Assembly (NCBI RefSeq): GCF_001428305.1
Contig: NZ_LMRZ01000001.1
Coordinates: 744,289-808,288, forward strand
DNA length: 64,000 nucleotides
Source of the DNA: Janibacter sp. Soil728
Lineage (GTDB): Bacteria; Actinomycetota; Actinomycetes; Actinomycetales; Dermatophilaceae
Direction: 5' to 3'
Shown here one piece after another: positions 8,404 through 16,984 of the stretch (within the stretch, counting starts at the first letter, position 1; every line of letters begins with the position of its first letter). The notes under the pieces are model-generated. The model did no database searches, was not told the origin of the DNA, and saw nothing but the letters and a program-made list of their open reading frames with translations. A program made the position numbers and the translations under genes.

Positions 8404-10089
8404 TCACGCCTCGACGACCACCGGGATGACCAGGGGGTTGCGGCGGTGCTTGCGGCCGGCCCACTGGGTGACGGCACGCCCGATCCGCTTCTCGAGGTCG
8501 ATCGGGTCACCCACCCCGTCTGATGCTGCGGCCGCGAGTGCCTTCTCGATGGACGGGATCGAGTCGTCGAAGAGGGAGTCGTCGGCGCCCAGGCCTCGGG
8601 TGAGGAACTCCGGCGGCTCGACCAGCTTGCCCGTGTCGATGTCGATCAGCGCGAGCACCGTGACGATGCCTTCCTGGCTCAAGGTGACCCGGTCGCGCAG
8701 GCTCTCCTCGGTCACGCCGCCGACATTGCCAGCGGAGACGTAGACGTACCCGGCGCGGACCTTGCCGACGACGTGCACCTCCCCGTCCTGCAGGTCGACC
8801 ACGACGCCGTCGTCGACGACCGGGACGTGCTCGGGGTCGAGGCCGGTGGCGATCGCCAGGTCGGCATTGGCCCGCAGGTGACGCCATTCGCCGTGGACCG
8901 GCATGACATTGCGCGGCTTGACGAGGTTGTAGCAGTAGACGAGCTCGCCCGCGCTGGCGTGGCCGGAGACGTGCACCTTGGCGTTGCCCTTGTGGACGAC
9001 ATTGGCGCCCCGCCGGGTCAGGCCGTTGATGACGCGCGAGATCGAGGTCTCGTTGCCGGGGATGAGCGAGGAGGCCAACAGCACCGTGTCGTTCTCGGCG
9101 ATACGGATCTGGTGGTCACCGCTGGCCATGCGGGACAGCGCGGCCATGGGCTCACCCTGGGAGCCGGTGCACACCAGGGTGACCTTGTTGTCGGGCATCT
9201 TGGACAGCTCCTTGGCGTCGACGACGAGCCCGCGGGGGACGTCGAGATAGCCGAGCTGTCGGGCGATGTCCATGTTGCGCACCATCGATCGGCCGACGAA
9301 GGCGACCTTGCGCTTGTGCCGGTGTGCCGAGTCCAGCACCTGCTGGATGCGGTGGACGTGACTGGCGAAGCTGGAGACGACGACTCGACCCGGGGCCGTG
9401 CGGAAGACGGTCTCGATGGCCGGCGCCAGGTCCTTCTCGGCGGTCGTGAAGCCGGGGACCTCCGCGTTGGTGGAGTCGGTGCAGAAGAGGTCGACGCCCT
9501 CGGCGCCCAGCCGAGCAAAGGCGGGCAGGTCGGTCAGCCGCTTGTCGAGCGGGAACTGGTCCATCTTGAAGTCGCCGGTGTGCAGCAGCAGGCCTGCCGT
9601 GGTGCGCACGGCGACGGCCAGCCCGTCGGGGATGGAGTGGTTGACCGCGATGAACTCGCACCCGAAGGGGCCCAGGTCGCGGTGGTCCCCCTCGACGACC
9701 TCGATTGTCGTGGGCTTGATCCGGTGCTCCTTGAGCTTCGCGGTGATCAGCGCCAGGGTGAGTCGCGACCCGATCAGCGGGATGTTGTTGCGCTGCTTCA
9801 GCAGGTAGGGGACGCCGCCGATGTGGTCCTCGTGCCCGTGGGTCAGGACGATGCCCACGATGTCGTTCATGCGGTCCTTCAGGTAGCTGAAGTCCGGCAG
9901 GATGACGTCGACGCCAGGCTGGTGCTCCTCGGGGAAGAGGACGCCGCAGTCGATCACCAGGATCTTGCCGCGGTGCTCCAGGACCATCATGTTGCGACCG
10001 ACCTCGCCGAGACCTCCCAAGGGGATGACTCGTAGGGCGTCCTTGGCCAGTGCGGGTGGGGAGCCCAGCTCGGGGTGCGGGTGGCTCAT
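8404..10089 (-). CDS. rnj: Ribonuclease J
   Basis: Metallo-beta-lactamase/beta-CASP nuclease with 5'-3' exo- and endonuclease activity in rRNA and mRNA processing. The 561-residue chain has the zinc motif LTHGHEDHIGG (about 83-93), the further ligand motif HTGDFK, the beta-CASP domain with the S..SHVHR and CTGSQGEPMAALSRM segments, and the HVSGHAS motif. The C-terminal about 110 residues form the RNase J dimerisation domain. The ATG at 10089 has AAGGAG six bases upstream. An 18-bp motif shared with the prfC promoter lies 57-74 bases before the start, immediately after merR. Confidence 0.95.
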   Translation of the reverse strand: MSHPHPELGSPPALAKDALRVIPLGGLGEVGRNMMVLEHRGKILVIDCGVLFPEEHQPGVDVILPDFSYLKDRMNDIVGIVLTHGHEDHIGGVPYLLKQRNNIPLIGSRLTLALITAKLKEHRIKPTTIEVVEGDHRDLGPFGCEFIAVNHSIPDGLAVAVRTTAGLLLHTGDFKMDQFPLDKRLTDLPAFARLGAEGVDLFCTDSTNAEVPGFTTAEKDLAPAIETVFRTAPGRVVVSSFASHVHRIQQVLDSAHRHKRKVAFVGRSMVRNMDIARQLGYLDVPRGLVVDAKELSKMPDNKVTLVCTGSQGEPMAALSRMASGDHQIRIAENDTVLLASSLIPGNETSISRVINGLTRRGANVVHKGNAKVHVSGHASAGELVYCYNLVKPRNVMPVHGEWRHLRANADLAIATGLDPEHVPVVDDGVVVDLQDGEVHVVGKVRAGYVYVSAGNVGGVTEESLRDRVTLSQEGIVTVLALIDIDTGKLVEPPEFLTRGLGADDSLFDDSIPSIEKALAAAASDGVGDPIDLEKRIGRAVTQWAGRKHRRNPLVIPVVVEA

Positions 10090-10145
10090 TGATCTCCTTG
10101 GTGTGGGTGTGCGTGCTCGGTGGGGTGTTGACTACTCATGACATT

Positions 10146-10163
10146 ACTCTTACGCAACGGCAG
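10146..10163 (-). promoter_or_regulatory. Shared motif upstream of rnj (candidate MerR site/promoter)
   Basis: The 18-mer ACTCTTACGCAACGGCAG (plus strand) matches ACTCTAACGTTGCGGCAG upstream of prfC at 14 of 18 positions. Read on the minus strand it contains TAAGAG/TTAGAG, which could be a -10 element. The merR gene sits between the two sites, so an autoregulated MerR operator is a plausible reading. Confidence 0.45.
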
Positions 10164-10168
10164 GTTTT

Positions 10169-10555
10169 TCAGCGTGAGATCTGCGCCAGCCGCTGGGTGA
10201 ACGACTCGGCTCGTGCGGTGGCGTCCTTCATCTCGGTCACCTTGGTGAGCGCGTCGTCGCGGATCGCGTCGACCTTCGCTCGGGCTGACGACGCGTCGGC
10301 CGCGTTTGCTGCAGGGTCACCGAGGACATCGAGAGCGTCCACGAGCAGCCGCATCTCCTCGATCGAGAAGCCGAGCGGCTTCATCGGCTTGATCAGCAGC
10401 AGGCGCTCGATGTCAGCGTCGTCGTAGAGGCGAAAGCCGCCATCGGTCCGTGACGAAGGGGTGAGCAGGCCCATCTCCTCGTAGTACCGCAGCGTGCGGT
10501 GCGAGAGTCCGGTGCGGGCGACCACCTCGCCGATCTGGACGGGGGGCTGGTTCAC
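10169..10555 (-). CDS. MerR-family transcriptional regulator
   Basis: 128 residues with an N-terminal winged helix (VQIGEVVARTGLSHRTLRYYEEMGLL, about 7-32), the second MerR helix pair (GGFRLYDDADIERL) and a long C-terminal coiled-coil helix (about 82-125) for dimerisation. There is no cysteine pattern for a metal ligand and no effector domain, so the signal is unknown. The GTG start at 10555 overlaps the prfC stop by four bases (GTGA), so translation is coupled. Matching 18-bp motifs flank the prfC-merR pair and precede rnj. Confidence 0.85.
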   Translation of the reverse strand: MNQPPVQIGEVVARTGLSHRTLRYYEEMGLLTPSSRTDGGFRLYDDADIERLLLIKPMKPLGFSIEEMRLLVDALDVLGDPAANAADASSARAKVDAIRDDALTKVTEMKDATARAESFTQRLAQISR

Positions 10556-12153
10556 GCCCCCACCTCGTCGTCGTCGACGGCGAAGATGGGCGGCAGGCTG
10601 CCGCCGGGCAGCCGCCCGGCGATGGCGTGCATCCGCCAGGTGTCGGCAAACAGCGCGACCACGACGCCGTCGGTCCGCTCGAGCACCTCTGCTCCGCGCT
10701 CGCGATCGACGATCGGCGCTGCCTCGGGAGTGACGCGGCTCGCGACGCTGTAGGCCAGGAGGTCCTGGCTGGCAGGCGCGCCGAACTCGTGCTCGAGACG
10801 GTGGGCCGCGACCTCGAACTGCATCGGCCCGACCGCGGCCAGGACCGGAGCCTGGACTCCGCGTCGGTCGGAGACGAGCACCTGGACGACGCCCTCCTGG
10901 TCGAGCAGCTCGATCCCGCGCCGGAACTGCTTGGCCCGACCCGTGTCGCGGGGCCTGAAGACGGCGAAGTGCTCCGGGGCGAAGCGCGGCAGGCCGGGGT
11001 AGGTGACCGGGCGGGAGTCGTAGAGGGTGTCGCCCACCTGGAGCGCCTGGGCATTGGTCAGGCCGACGACATCGCCGGGGTAGGCCTCGTCGATGGTCTC
11101 GCGCTCCCTGCCGAAGACCGACTGGGCGTACTTCGTCTGGAAGGGACGACCGCTGCGAGCCTGCGTGAGGACAGCGCCCCGCTCGAAGCGTCCGGAGCAC
11201 ACGCGCATGAAGGCCATGCGGTCCCGGTGGGAGGGGTCCATCCCGGTCTGGACCTTGAAGATGAACCCGGAGAAGGGCGCCTCGACCGGCCGCGGCTGCT
11301 TCTTGGTGTCGGTCCAGGCGCTCGGTGGCGGCGCGAGCTCGATCACGGTCTCGAGGAGCTCCGCGACCCCGAAGTTCGCGACCGCCGCGGCGAAGAGGAC
11401 GGGCGTGGTCCGGGCGGCGAGGAACTCGTCCTGGTCATGGGTCTGGCCGGATGCGGCGAGCAGCTCGAACTCCTCGCTGGCCCGCTCCCAGTCGACGCCG
11501 TGACGTTCGGCGGCCTCTGCGGCCGTGAGCGCTTCCCTGACCGCGATCGTGGCTCCGCCGGGCGTACGCGTGAACTCCGTCATCCCACCGGTCTCCGCGT
11601 TGGTCACCCCGCGGAAGTCCCCGGCGATCCCCACGGGCCAGTTCAGCGGCGTGGGCTGGATGCCGAGACGGTCACTGATCTCGTCAAGGAGCGCCAACGG
11701 CTCATGACCGGGCCGGTCCCACTTGTTGATCACCGTGATCACCGGGGTCGCCCGTGCACGGCAGGCCTCGAAGAGCTTGAGCGTCTGCGGCTCCAGCCCC
11801 TTGGCCGCGTCGAGGAGCATGACGGCGCAGTCGACGGCCGACAGGACGCGATAGGTGTCCTCGGAGAAGTCTGCGTGGCCGGGGGTGTCGAGCAGGTTGA
11901 TCACGACGTCCTGGACGCGGAACTGCAGCGCCGCAGACGTGATCGAGATCCCGCGCGCCTGCTCCATCTCGTTCCAGTCGGAGACCACGCCGCGACGCGA
12001 CCCCTTGCCGTGCACGGAGCCGGCCTGGGCGATCGCGTGGGCGTGCAGCGCGAGGGCCTCCGTGAGCGTGGACTTGCCAGCATCTGGGTGGCTGATCACC
12101 GCGAAGGTCCGGCGCCTCGACGCCTCGGTGATCAGGGCATCACTCATCTGCAC
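10552..12153 (-). CDS. prfC: Peptide chain release factor 3 (GTPase)
   Basis: RF3 recycles RF1/RF2 from the ribosome after termination. The 533-residue chain has the G-domain P-loop SHPDAGKSTLTEA (about 21-33), the switch segment with RGISITSAA, DTPGHADF, NKWDRPG, then domain II and the RF3 C-terminal domain (VGPMQFEVAAHRLEHEFGAP). The ATG at 12153 is preceded by GAGGAG. It overlaps merR by four bases. A conserved 18-bp motif embedded in an inverted repeat lies 51-75 bases upstream. Confidence 0.95.
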   Translation of the reverse strand: MQMSDALITEASRRRTFAVISHPDAGKSTLTEALALHAHAIAQAGSVHGKGSRRGVVSDWNEMEQARGISITSAALQFRVQDVVINLLDTPGHADFSEDTYRVLSAVDCAVMLLDAAKGLEPQTLKLFEACRARATPVITVINKWDRPGHEPLALLDEISDRLGIQPTPLNWPVGIAGDFRGVTNAETGGMTEFTRTPGGATIAVREALTAAEAAERHGVDWERASEEFELLAASGQTHDQDEFLAARTTPVLFAAAVANFGVAELLETVIELAPPPSAWTDTKKQPRPVEAPFSGFIFKVQTGMDPSHRDRMAFMRVCSGRFERGAVLTQARSGRPFQTKYAQSVFGRERETIDEAYPGDVVGLTNAQALQVGDTLYDSRPVTYPGLPRFAPEHFAVFRPRDTGRAKQFRRGIELLDQEGVVQVLVSDRRGVQAPVLAAVGPMQFEVAAHRLEHEFGAPASQDLLAYSVASRVTPEAAPIVDRERGAEVLERTDGVVVALFADTWRMHAIAGRLPGGSLPPIFAVDDDEVGA

Positions 12154-12203
12154 TCCTCGGCCGCGGCTCGGCGGCCCTGTCGGTGGTGGTCTGGAACCCA
12201 GCC

Positions 12204-12228
12204 ACTCTAACGTTGCGGCAGAGTTAGA
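12204..12228 (-). promoter_or_regulatory. Inverted-repeat operator/promoter upstream of prfC-merR
   Basis: Arms TCTAAC (12206-12211) and GTTAGA (12223-12228) are separated by 11 bases. The inner 18-mer ACTCTAACGTTGCGGCAG recurs upstream of rnj. The position suits a MerR-type site overlapping the promoter. Confidence 0.5.
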
Positions 12229-12255
12229 CCTGCGCCGCCCCCTTCGTCAGTGGAG

Positions 12256-12651
12256 TCAGCCGAGCGAGGCGAGCAGCTCACCGACGCGACGCTTGATCTC
12301 GTCCCGGATCGGCCGCACGGCTTCGACCCCCTGGCCGGCGGGGTCCTCGAGCTGCCAGTCCTCGTAGCGCTTGCCGGGGAAGATCGGGCAGGCGTCGCCG
12401 CACCCCATCGTGATGACGACGTCGCTGGCCTGCACGGCCTCGGTGGTCAGCACCTTGGGCGACTCGGCGGACAGGTCGATCCCGTCCTCGAGCATCGCGG
12501 CGTGGACCGCCGGGTTGATCGAGTCGGCCGGCGCGGAGCCGGCCGAGCGCACCTCGACGGCGCCCTCGGACAGCACACGGGTGTATGCGGCGGCCATCTG
12601 AGATCGGCCGGCGTTGTGCACGCAGACATAGAGGACGGACGGACGGCTCAT
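12256..12651 (-). CDS. arsC: Arsenate reductase, low-Mr phosphatase fold (mycothiol-type)
   Basis: Reduces As(V) to As(III). The 131-residue chain carries the PTPase loop CVHNAGRS with nucleophile Cys10 and Arg16, and a second Cys pair in GCGDACPIFPGK (Cys84, Cys88). Actinobacterial enzymes of this type use mycothiol/mycoredoxin; whether this one uses mycothiol or the Cys pair plus thioredoxin is inferred, not shown. The ATG at 12651 has AAGGAG upstream and overlaps the acr3 stop by four bases (ATGA). It is the last gene of the arsM-acr3-arsC operon. Confidence 0.9.
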   Translation of the reverse strand: MSRPSVLYVCVHNAGRSQMAAAYTRVLSEGAVEVRSAGSAPADSINPAVHAAMLEDGIDLSAESPKVLTTEAVQASDVVITMGCGDACPIFPGKRYEDWQLEDPAGQGVEAVRPIRDEIKRRVGELLASLG

Positions 12652-13745
12652 CGGTTGGCTCCTTGGTGTGTGGCCTCGACTGCGGACGAAGGGGGTGTGA
12701 ACCGTCGGCGCAGCGCGAGGCTGACGTAGACCAGGCCGACGAGGACGGGGACCTCGATGAGTGGTCCCACGACGCCGGCGAGGGCCTGGCCGCTCGTGGC
12801 GCCGAAGGTCGCGATCGCCACCGCGATCGCCAGCTCGAAGTTGTTGCCCGAGGCGGTGAAGGCGAGGGTCGTCGTGCGCTCGTAGGACATGCCGAGCAGC
12901 CGGCCGGTGGCGTAGCCGATGCCCCACATGATCGCGAAGTAGGCGAGCAGCGGCAGTGCGATCCGGGCGACGTCGCCGGGCTTGGAGGTGATCGCCTCAC
13001 CCTGCAGGGCGAAGAGCAGCACGATGGTGAAGAGCAGCCCGTAGAGGGCCCACGGGCCGATCTTGGGCAGGAAGGACTCCTCGTAGCGCTCACGGCCCCA
13101 TCGGCGCTCGCCGCCCCGACGGGTGAGGTACCCGGCGAGCAGCGGGACCCCGAGGAAGATCAGCACGGACTTGGCGATCTGCCACGCGGAGACGTCGAGG
13201 TCTGCCTGGGCCAGGCCGAGCCAGCCGGGCAGCACCGTGAGGTAGAACCAGCCGAGCGCGGCGAAGGCGACGACCTGGAAGAGCGAGTTGATCGCCACGA
13301 GCACGGCCGCGGCGTCGCGGTCACCGCAGGCCAGGTCGTTCCAGATGATCACCATGGCGATGCAGCGGGCGAGCCCGACGATGATCAGGCCGGTGCGGTA
13401 CTCGGGCAGGTCGGGCAGGAGCAGCCAGGCCAGGGCAAACATCAGGGCCGGGCCGACGATCCAGTTGAGGACGAGCGAGGAGCCGAGCAGGCGTCGGTCG
13501 CTCGTGACGGTGTCGAGCCGGTCGTAGCGGACCTTGGCGAGCACCGGGTACATCATCACGAGCAGACCGATGGCGATGGGCAGCGAGATGCCGTCGATCT
13601 CGATGGCGCTCAGGGCGGTGCCGAGCCCGGGGATGAGCCGGCCGAGGAGCAGCCCGGCGACCATGGCCAGGCCGATCCAGACGGGCAGCCAGCGGTCGAG
13701 GGTGGACAGCCGGGCCGGTGCCTGGGGCTGGGTGGCGGTGGTCAT
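12648..13745 (-). CDS. acr3: ACR3-family arsenite efflux permease
   Basis: Secondary transporter that expels As(III). The 365-residue chain contains about ten transmembrane helices and the conserved Acr3 helix GLARCIAMVIIWNDLACGD, whose cysteine is essential in characterised Acr3 proteins. A second signature, FTASGNNFELAIAVAIATFG, is near the C-terminus. The ATG at 13745 overlaps the arsM stop by one base (TGATG), and the stop overlaps the arsC start by four, so the three genes are tightly coupled. Confidence 0.93.
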   Translation of the reverse strand: MTTATQPQAPARLSTLDRWLPVWIGLAMVAGLLLGRLIPGLGTALSAIEIDGISLPIAIGLLVMMYPVLAKVRYDRLDTVTSDRRLLGSSLVLNWIVGPALMFALAWLLLPDLPEYRTGLIIVGLARCIAMVIIWNDLACGDRDAAAVLVAINSLFQVVAFAALGWFYLTVLPGWLGLAQADLDVSAWQIAKSVLIFLGVPLLAGYLTRRGGERRWGRERYEESFLPKIGPWALYGLLFTIVLLFALQGEAITSKPGDVARIALPLLAYFAIMWGIGYATGRLLGMSYERTTTLAFTASGNNFELAIAVAIATFGATSGQALAGVVGPLIEVPVLVGLVYVSLALRRRFTPPSSAVEATHQGANR

Positions 13746-14566
13746 CAGGCGGCCTTCCGTGCGCGGACGAAGGCGCTGGCGAAGGACCCGTCGAGCGCGT
13801 CGAGCACGCCCTCGAGGGTCCATCCCTGCGGTAGCTCGTCGCCGATGAGTCCGGACATGTCCTCCAGGTCGGTCCGCTCGAAGCGCCGGGTCACCTCGAC
13901 GCTCGCGTCGGCGAAGCCGGCAGCGGTGAGCTTGGTGACGTAGTCCGTGTCGAGCAGCGATCCGGAGACGCAGCCGGTCCACAGGCCGACGATCCCGCGC
14001 AGTGCGTCGGGGATCTCGCGCAGCAGCACGACATCGGAGACGGCGAAGCGGCCGCTCGGGCGCAGCACCCGGTGTGCCTCGCGGATCACGGCGTCCTTGT
14101 CGGGGGAGAGGTTGATGACGCAGTTGGAGATGACGACGTCGACGGACGCGTCCTCCATCGGGATCTCCTCGATCATGCCGCGCAGGAAGCTGGCGTTGTC
14201 GATGCCGGCCTCGGCCTGGTTGCGGCGGGCCAGCTCGAGCATCTCGTCGGTCATGTCGAGCCCGTAGGCGGTGCCGCCGGGCGCGACCCGTCGCGCGGAG
14301 AGCAGGACGTCGAGCCCGCCGCCGGAGCCGAGGTCGAGCACGTCCTCGCCGGGGGAGAGGTCGGCCAGGGCGGTCGGGTTGCCGCAGCCGAGCGAGGCGG
14401 CCAGCGCGGAGTCCGAAGGGGAGTCCGTCCCCTCGTAGAGCCCGATGGTGATCGGGTCGGTCGCGGTGTCACCGCAGCACGCGGAGGCCGTGTCGGGGTC
14501 GAGGGCAGCGCGGGCGGCGGTCGCGTAGCGATCGCGCACGGCGGCGTGGGTGTCCTGCTGGGCCAC
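13745..14566 (-). CDS. arsM: Arsenite S-adenosylmethionine methyltransferase
   Basis: Methylates As(III) to methylated, partly volatile forms. The 273-residue chain begins with a Cys pair (ASACCGD, Cys30-Cys31), has the SAM motif VLDLGSGGGLDVLL, the loop SNCVINLSPDK with a conserved Cys, and WTGCVSGSL with another. These are the four-cysteine positions typical of ArsM. It leads the arsM-acr3-arsC operon and is divergent from arsR, with the operator between them. Confidence 0.92.
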   Translation of the reverse strand: MAQQDTHAAVRDRYATAARAALDPDTASACCGDTATDPITIGLYEGTDSPSDSALAASLGCGNPTALADLSPGEDVLDLGSGGGLDVLLSARRVAPGGTAYGLDMTDEMLELARRNQAEAGIDNASFLRGMIEEIPMEDASVDVVISNCVINLSPDKDAVIREAHRVLRPSGRFAVSDVVLLREIPDALRGIVGLWTGCVSGSLLDTDYVTKLTAAGFADASVEVTRRFERTDLEDMSGLIGDELPQGWTLEGVLDALDGSFASAFVRARKAA

Positions 14567-14581
14567 GGGGTGACTCCTGGT

Positions 14582-14640
14582 TTGATGGTGATCGAATCAA
14601 TCTCGGGGCAAGCATGTCCCCCTGCTTTGACATGTGTCAA
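14582..14640. promoter_or_regulatory. ArsR operator region between arsM and arsR
   Basis: Two inverted repeats lie in the 83-base divergent spacer. One is TTGAT-N9-ATCAA (14582-14600), close to the arsM start. The other is TTGACA-TG-TGTCAA (14627-14640), nine bases before the arsR start, whose TTGACA could also be a -35 element. Both suit ArsR/SmtB-type dimer binding. Confidence 0.65.
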
Positions 14641-14649
14641 GATAGCGCA

Positions 14650-15015
14650 ATGAGCATCCTCGAGTCAGTCCCGCAGGAGCAGGCCGTGACCTGCTGCGGC
14701 CTGGCGACGTCGCCGGTCACGCAGGAGGACGCGGCCCGTCTGGCGCCGGTCTTCAAGGCGCTCGGCGATCCGGTCCGACTGCGCATGGCCAGCCTCATCG
14801 CCGCCCAGCCCGAGGTGTGCGTCTGCGACATCACCCCCGCCTTCGACCTGTCCTCAGGCACGATCTCCCACCACCTCAAGCAGCTGCGCGAGGCCGGCCT
14901 GGTCAGCTGTGAGCGGCGCGGGACCTATGTCTTCTACTGGATCAACCCCGAGGCCCTCGGCGCCCTGTCTGCCCTGCTCGCGGTCTCAGCCCCCGTCCCG
15001 GCCCACGTTCCCTGA
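14650..15015 (+). CDS. arsR: ArsR-family metalloregulator
   Basis: A winged-helix repressor of 121 residues that should release the divergent arsM-acr3-arsC operon when As(III) binds. The recognition region is DLSSGTISHHLKQLREAGLV. Candidate thiol ligands are the Cys pair in TCCGL near the N-terminus and CVCD at the start of the DNA-binding helix. ATG 14650 is preferred over one 36 bases upstream, because that one would place the operator inside the gene. The stop codon (TGA, 15013-15015) is part of a family B repeat (TCCCTGAGG), so the last residues may come from repeat insertion. Confidence 0.9.
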   Translation: MSILESVPQEQAVTCCGLATSPVTQEDAARLAPVFKALGDPVRLRMASLIAAQPEVCVCDITPAFDLSSGTISHHLKQLREAGLVSCERRGTYVFYWINPEALGALSALLAVSAPVPAHVP

Positions 15016-15047
15016 GGAGGCCGCCCGCGGCCGTCTCGAAGGGACGC
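15008..15047. repeat. Family B interspersed repeat overlapping arsR 3' end
   Basis: TTCCCTGAGGAGGCCGCC followed by CGCGGCCGTCTCGAAGGGAC: outer arms TCCCT/AGGGA and inner stem GGCCGC/GCGGCC. The arsR stop codon lies in its first ten bases. Confidence 0.8.
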
Positions 15048-15094
15048 ACCCCACCGCTTTGACGCAGTGCCCTCCGGCGCGGTCCCATGGGGAC

Positions 15095-15949
15095 ATGACC
15101 GACCTCGCGATCGTCGACGCCGCTTCCACCCCGCTCCAGGCCCGGGTGGGGACCAAGTTCGCCTACGGCACCCGCGGCGTCCGAGAGGCGCTGCTCTCCT
15201 TCGCCGTGTCCAACGCGCACGACATCCTCGAGGAGGAGATCCTCATCCATGCCGGCGGCAAGCAGGTCGAGGCTCGTGAGCTCGCCGGCAACCACGGCAC
15301 CCGACTGCACCTCGTCGAGGGCGTCGGCGACGGCTGGCTCGAGGTCACCTACTCCGCGCTCGTCGACATCACCCGCCCCACGGGCGACCAGGTCGGCCCC
15401 GAGATCGACTTCGACCGGTGGGTCTTCACCCGCCCGAGCCGCTACGCCGAGTCCGATCGGCTCGCGCCGATGGCGGCCCAGCTCTTCCCCGACCAGACCG
15501 GCTTCGAGCGGGTCAAGGCGGTGGCGCTCTGGGTCAACACCCACATGTCCTACATCTCGGGGGCGAGCCGCGGGACCGACGGTGCCGTCGACTCGATCCT
15601 GCAGGCGTCCGGCGTCTGCCGCGACTTCGCGCACGTCGTCGTGGCCCTGCTGCGCGCGCTCGGCACACCCGCGAGGCTGGTCTCGGTCTATGCCCCGGGT
15701 CTGCAGCCGATGGACTTCCACGCGGTGGCCGAGGTCTGGGTCGAGGGTGCGTGGCACATCGTCGACGCGACGAGCATGGCTCCGCGCGAGGCGATGGTCC
15801 GCATCGCGACGGGTCGCGATGCGGCGGACACCGCCTTCCTCACGACGCGAGGCGGCCTGACGACCTTCAACCGACAGCAGGTCACTGCGATCCTCACCGA
15901 GGGGCAGATGCCCCTCGAGGACTCGACCGCCCTGGTGCGCCTGGCCTGA
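15095..15949 (+). CDS. Transglutaminase-like cysteine protease-fold protein
   Basis: 284 residues, with an N-terminal beta-rich domain (about 1-110) and a transglutaminase-like core. The catalytic triad is visible as Cys175 (SGVCRDFAH), His209 (MDFHAVAEVW) and Asp224 (WHIVDAT). Such cytosolic proteins are often annotated as transglutaminase family proteins; they may be peptidases or amidases, and the substrate is unknown. It has no signal peptide. The ATG at 15095 directly precedes the conserved N-terminus. It is convergent with the prepilin peptidase, seven bases away. Confidence 0.85.
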   Translation: MTDLAIVDAASTPLQARVGTKFAYGTRGVREALLSFAVSNAHDILEEEILIHAGGKQVEARELAGNHGTRLHLVEGVGDGWLEVTYSALVDITRPTGDQVGPEIDFDRWVFTRPSRYAESDRLAPMAAQLFPDQTGFERVKAVALWVNTHMSYISGASRGTDGAVDSILQASGVCRDFAHVVVALLRALGTPARLVSVYAPGLQPMDFHAVAEVWVEGAWHIVDATSMAPREAMVRIATGRDAADTAFLTTRGGLTTFNRQQVTAILTEGQMPLEDSTALVRLA

Positions 15950-15956
15950 CCTCGGG

Positions 15957-16628
15957 TCAGAGCAGCTGCAGCGCGGCGGGGACGACGATCGCGCCGACGG
16001 CACCGATGATCATCGGCGGTCCGTAGGCGAACTCGTCGCGAGCGCCCTTGCGTCGCAACGCCATCAGGGCCGCAGCGATGACTCCGCCGAGGAGGAAGGT
16101 CGCGAGCGTCCCCTGCATCACGTGCGTCCACGAGAGCCACCCGAGGAGCATGCCGAGCAGGCCGGCAAGCTTGACGTCACCGAACCCGATGCCGCCCCCG
16201 GGGAGGAGCGCCAGCACGAGGTACAGGGCAAAGAGGGTCACCCCGGCGATCAACGACCGGGCGAAGGGGGTCCACTCACCGCTGGCGAGGCTGCACACCG
16301 CGAGCAGCACGACGAGCGTCGGGTAGGCCGGCAGCTGGATGCGATCAGGCAGTCGGTGGACGTCGATGTCGATCGCCATGAGGGCGACCAAGACGCACGT
16401 CGCGAGGACGTAGACGGCAGGCACGACGAACGGACGGTCGGGCGAGATCGCCCACCACACAAGGCCGCTCGCGATCGCGGTGGTCGGGATGGTCCACCAG
16501 GTCGTCAGTCGGGGGAGCGTGCCCTCGTCGGGTAGTCGGTACTCCCGGCGGCACAGTCGCAGGTGCAGTGTGACGCCAACCGCGAGGCCGACGAGGGCGG
16601 CCAGCAGGGCGGCGAAGGGGGCGGGCAT
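15957..16628 (-). CDS. tadV: Prepilin peptidase (A24 family, TadV/CpaA)
   Basis: Membrane aspartyl protease that cleaves the leader of Flp-type prepilins. The 223-residue chain has about seven helices and the two catalytic aspartates, one in AIDIDVHRLPD (Asp87/89) and one in the GxGD motif GFGDVKL (Asp151). It lacks the N-methyltransferase and zinc domain of full PilD enzymes, as TadV proteins do. It is divergent from flp with a 356-base spacer. Its substrates here are probably Flp and the pseudopilin-like TadE/TadG. Confidence 0.88.
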   Translation of the reverse strand: MPAPFAALLAALVGLAVGVTLHLRLCRREYRLPDEGTLPRLTTWWTIPTTAIASGLVWWAISPDRPFVVPAVYVLATCVLVALMAIDIDVHRLPDRIQLPAYPTLVVLLAVCSLASGEWTPFARSLIAGVTLFALYLVLALLPGGGIGFGDVKLAGLLGMLLGWLSWTHVMQGTLATFLLGGVIAAALMALRRKGARDEFAYGPPMIIGAVGAIVVPAALQLL

Positions 16629-16984
16629 GCGGGCACTGTATCCGGCTACCTGAGAGGTCGCTGAAAATTTTACTAACCAACCTCTGGTCAAATGCTTACC
16701 AAAGGCTTACGGTCATCTCACTGGGAACGAGCCCCGCGAGACCACACTTCGCGAGACGGCGGCCCGGGGGGTTTGTAGGCAGTCACGCCACCGATCGATC
16801 GACTGCCGAGCATCACGTCCTTGTGCCTCCTCACGGAGGCCATCTCAGCCATCACGGCGCACCTCAGGTTGCTACTCCTGAACCCGCACACCGTCGCCGA
16901 CGGTCCTGGCCCTTGGGCCAACCCTGTGCACTACCGCCACTCGGCGGACCACTGCGGTACCCGAAATGTCAAAGGAGACATCTC
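16629..16984. promoter_or_regulatory. Divergent tadV / flp promoter region and long flp leader
   Basis: This 356-base spacer is AT-richer near 16660-16720, with direct repeats GCTTACC and GCTTACG 11 bases apart, suggesting a regulator site or promoter. The part nearer flp is GC-rich and can form several short hairpins (for example GCCTCCTCACGGAGGC near 16828 and CCGCCACTCGGCGG near 16938), so flp probably has a structured 5' leader. I do not see a recognisable cyclic-di-GMP riboswitch core. Confidence 0.5.

Noticed and set aside
16629-16984. Cyclic-di-GMP riboswitch in the flp leader
   Set aside because: The conserved GEMM core could not be found; only ordinary short hairpins are visible.
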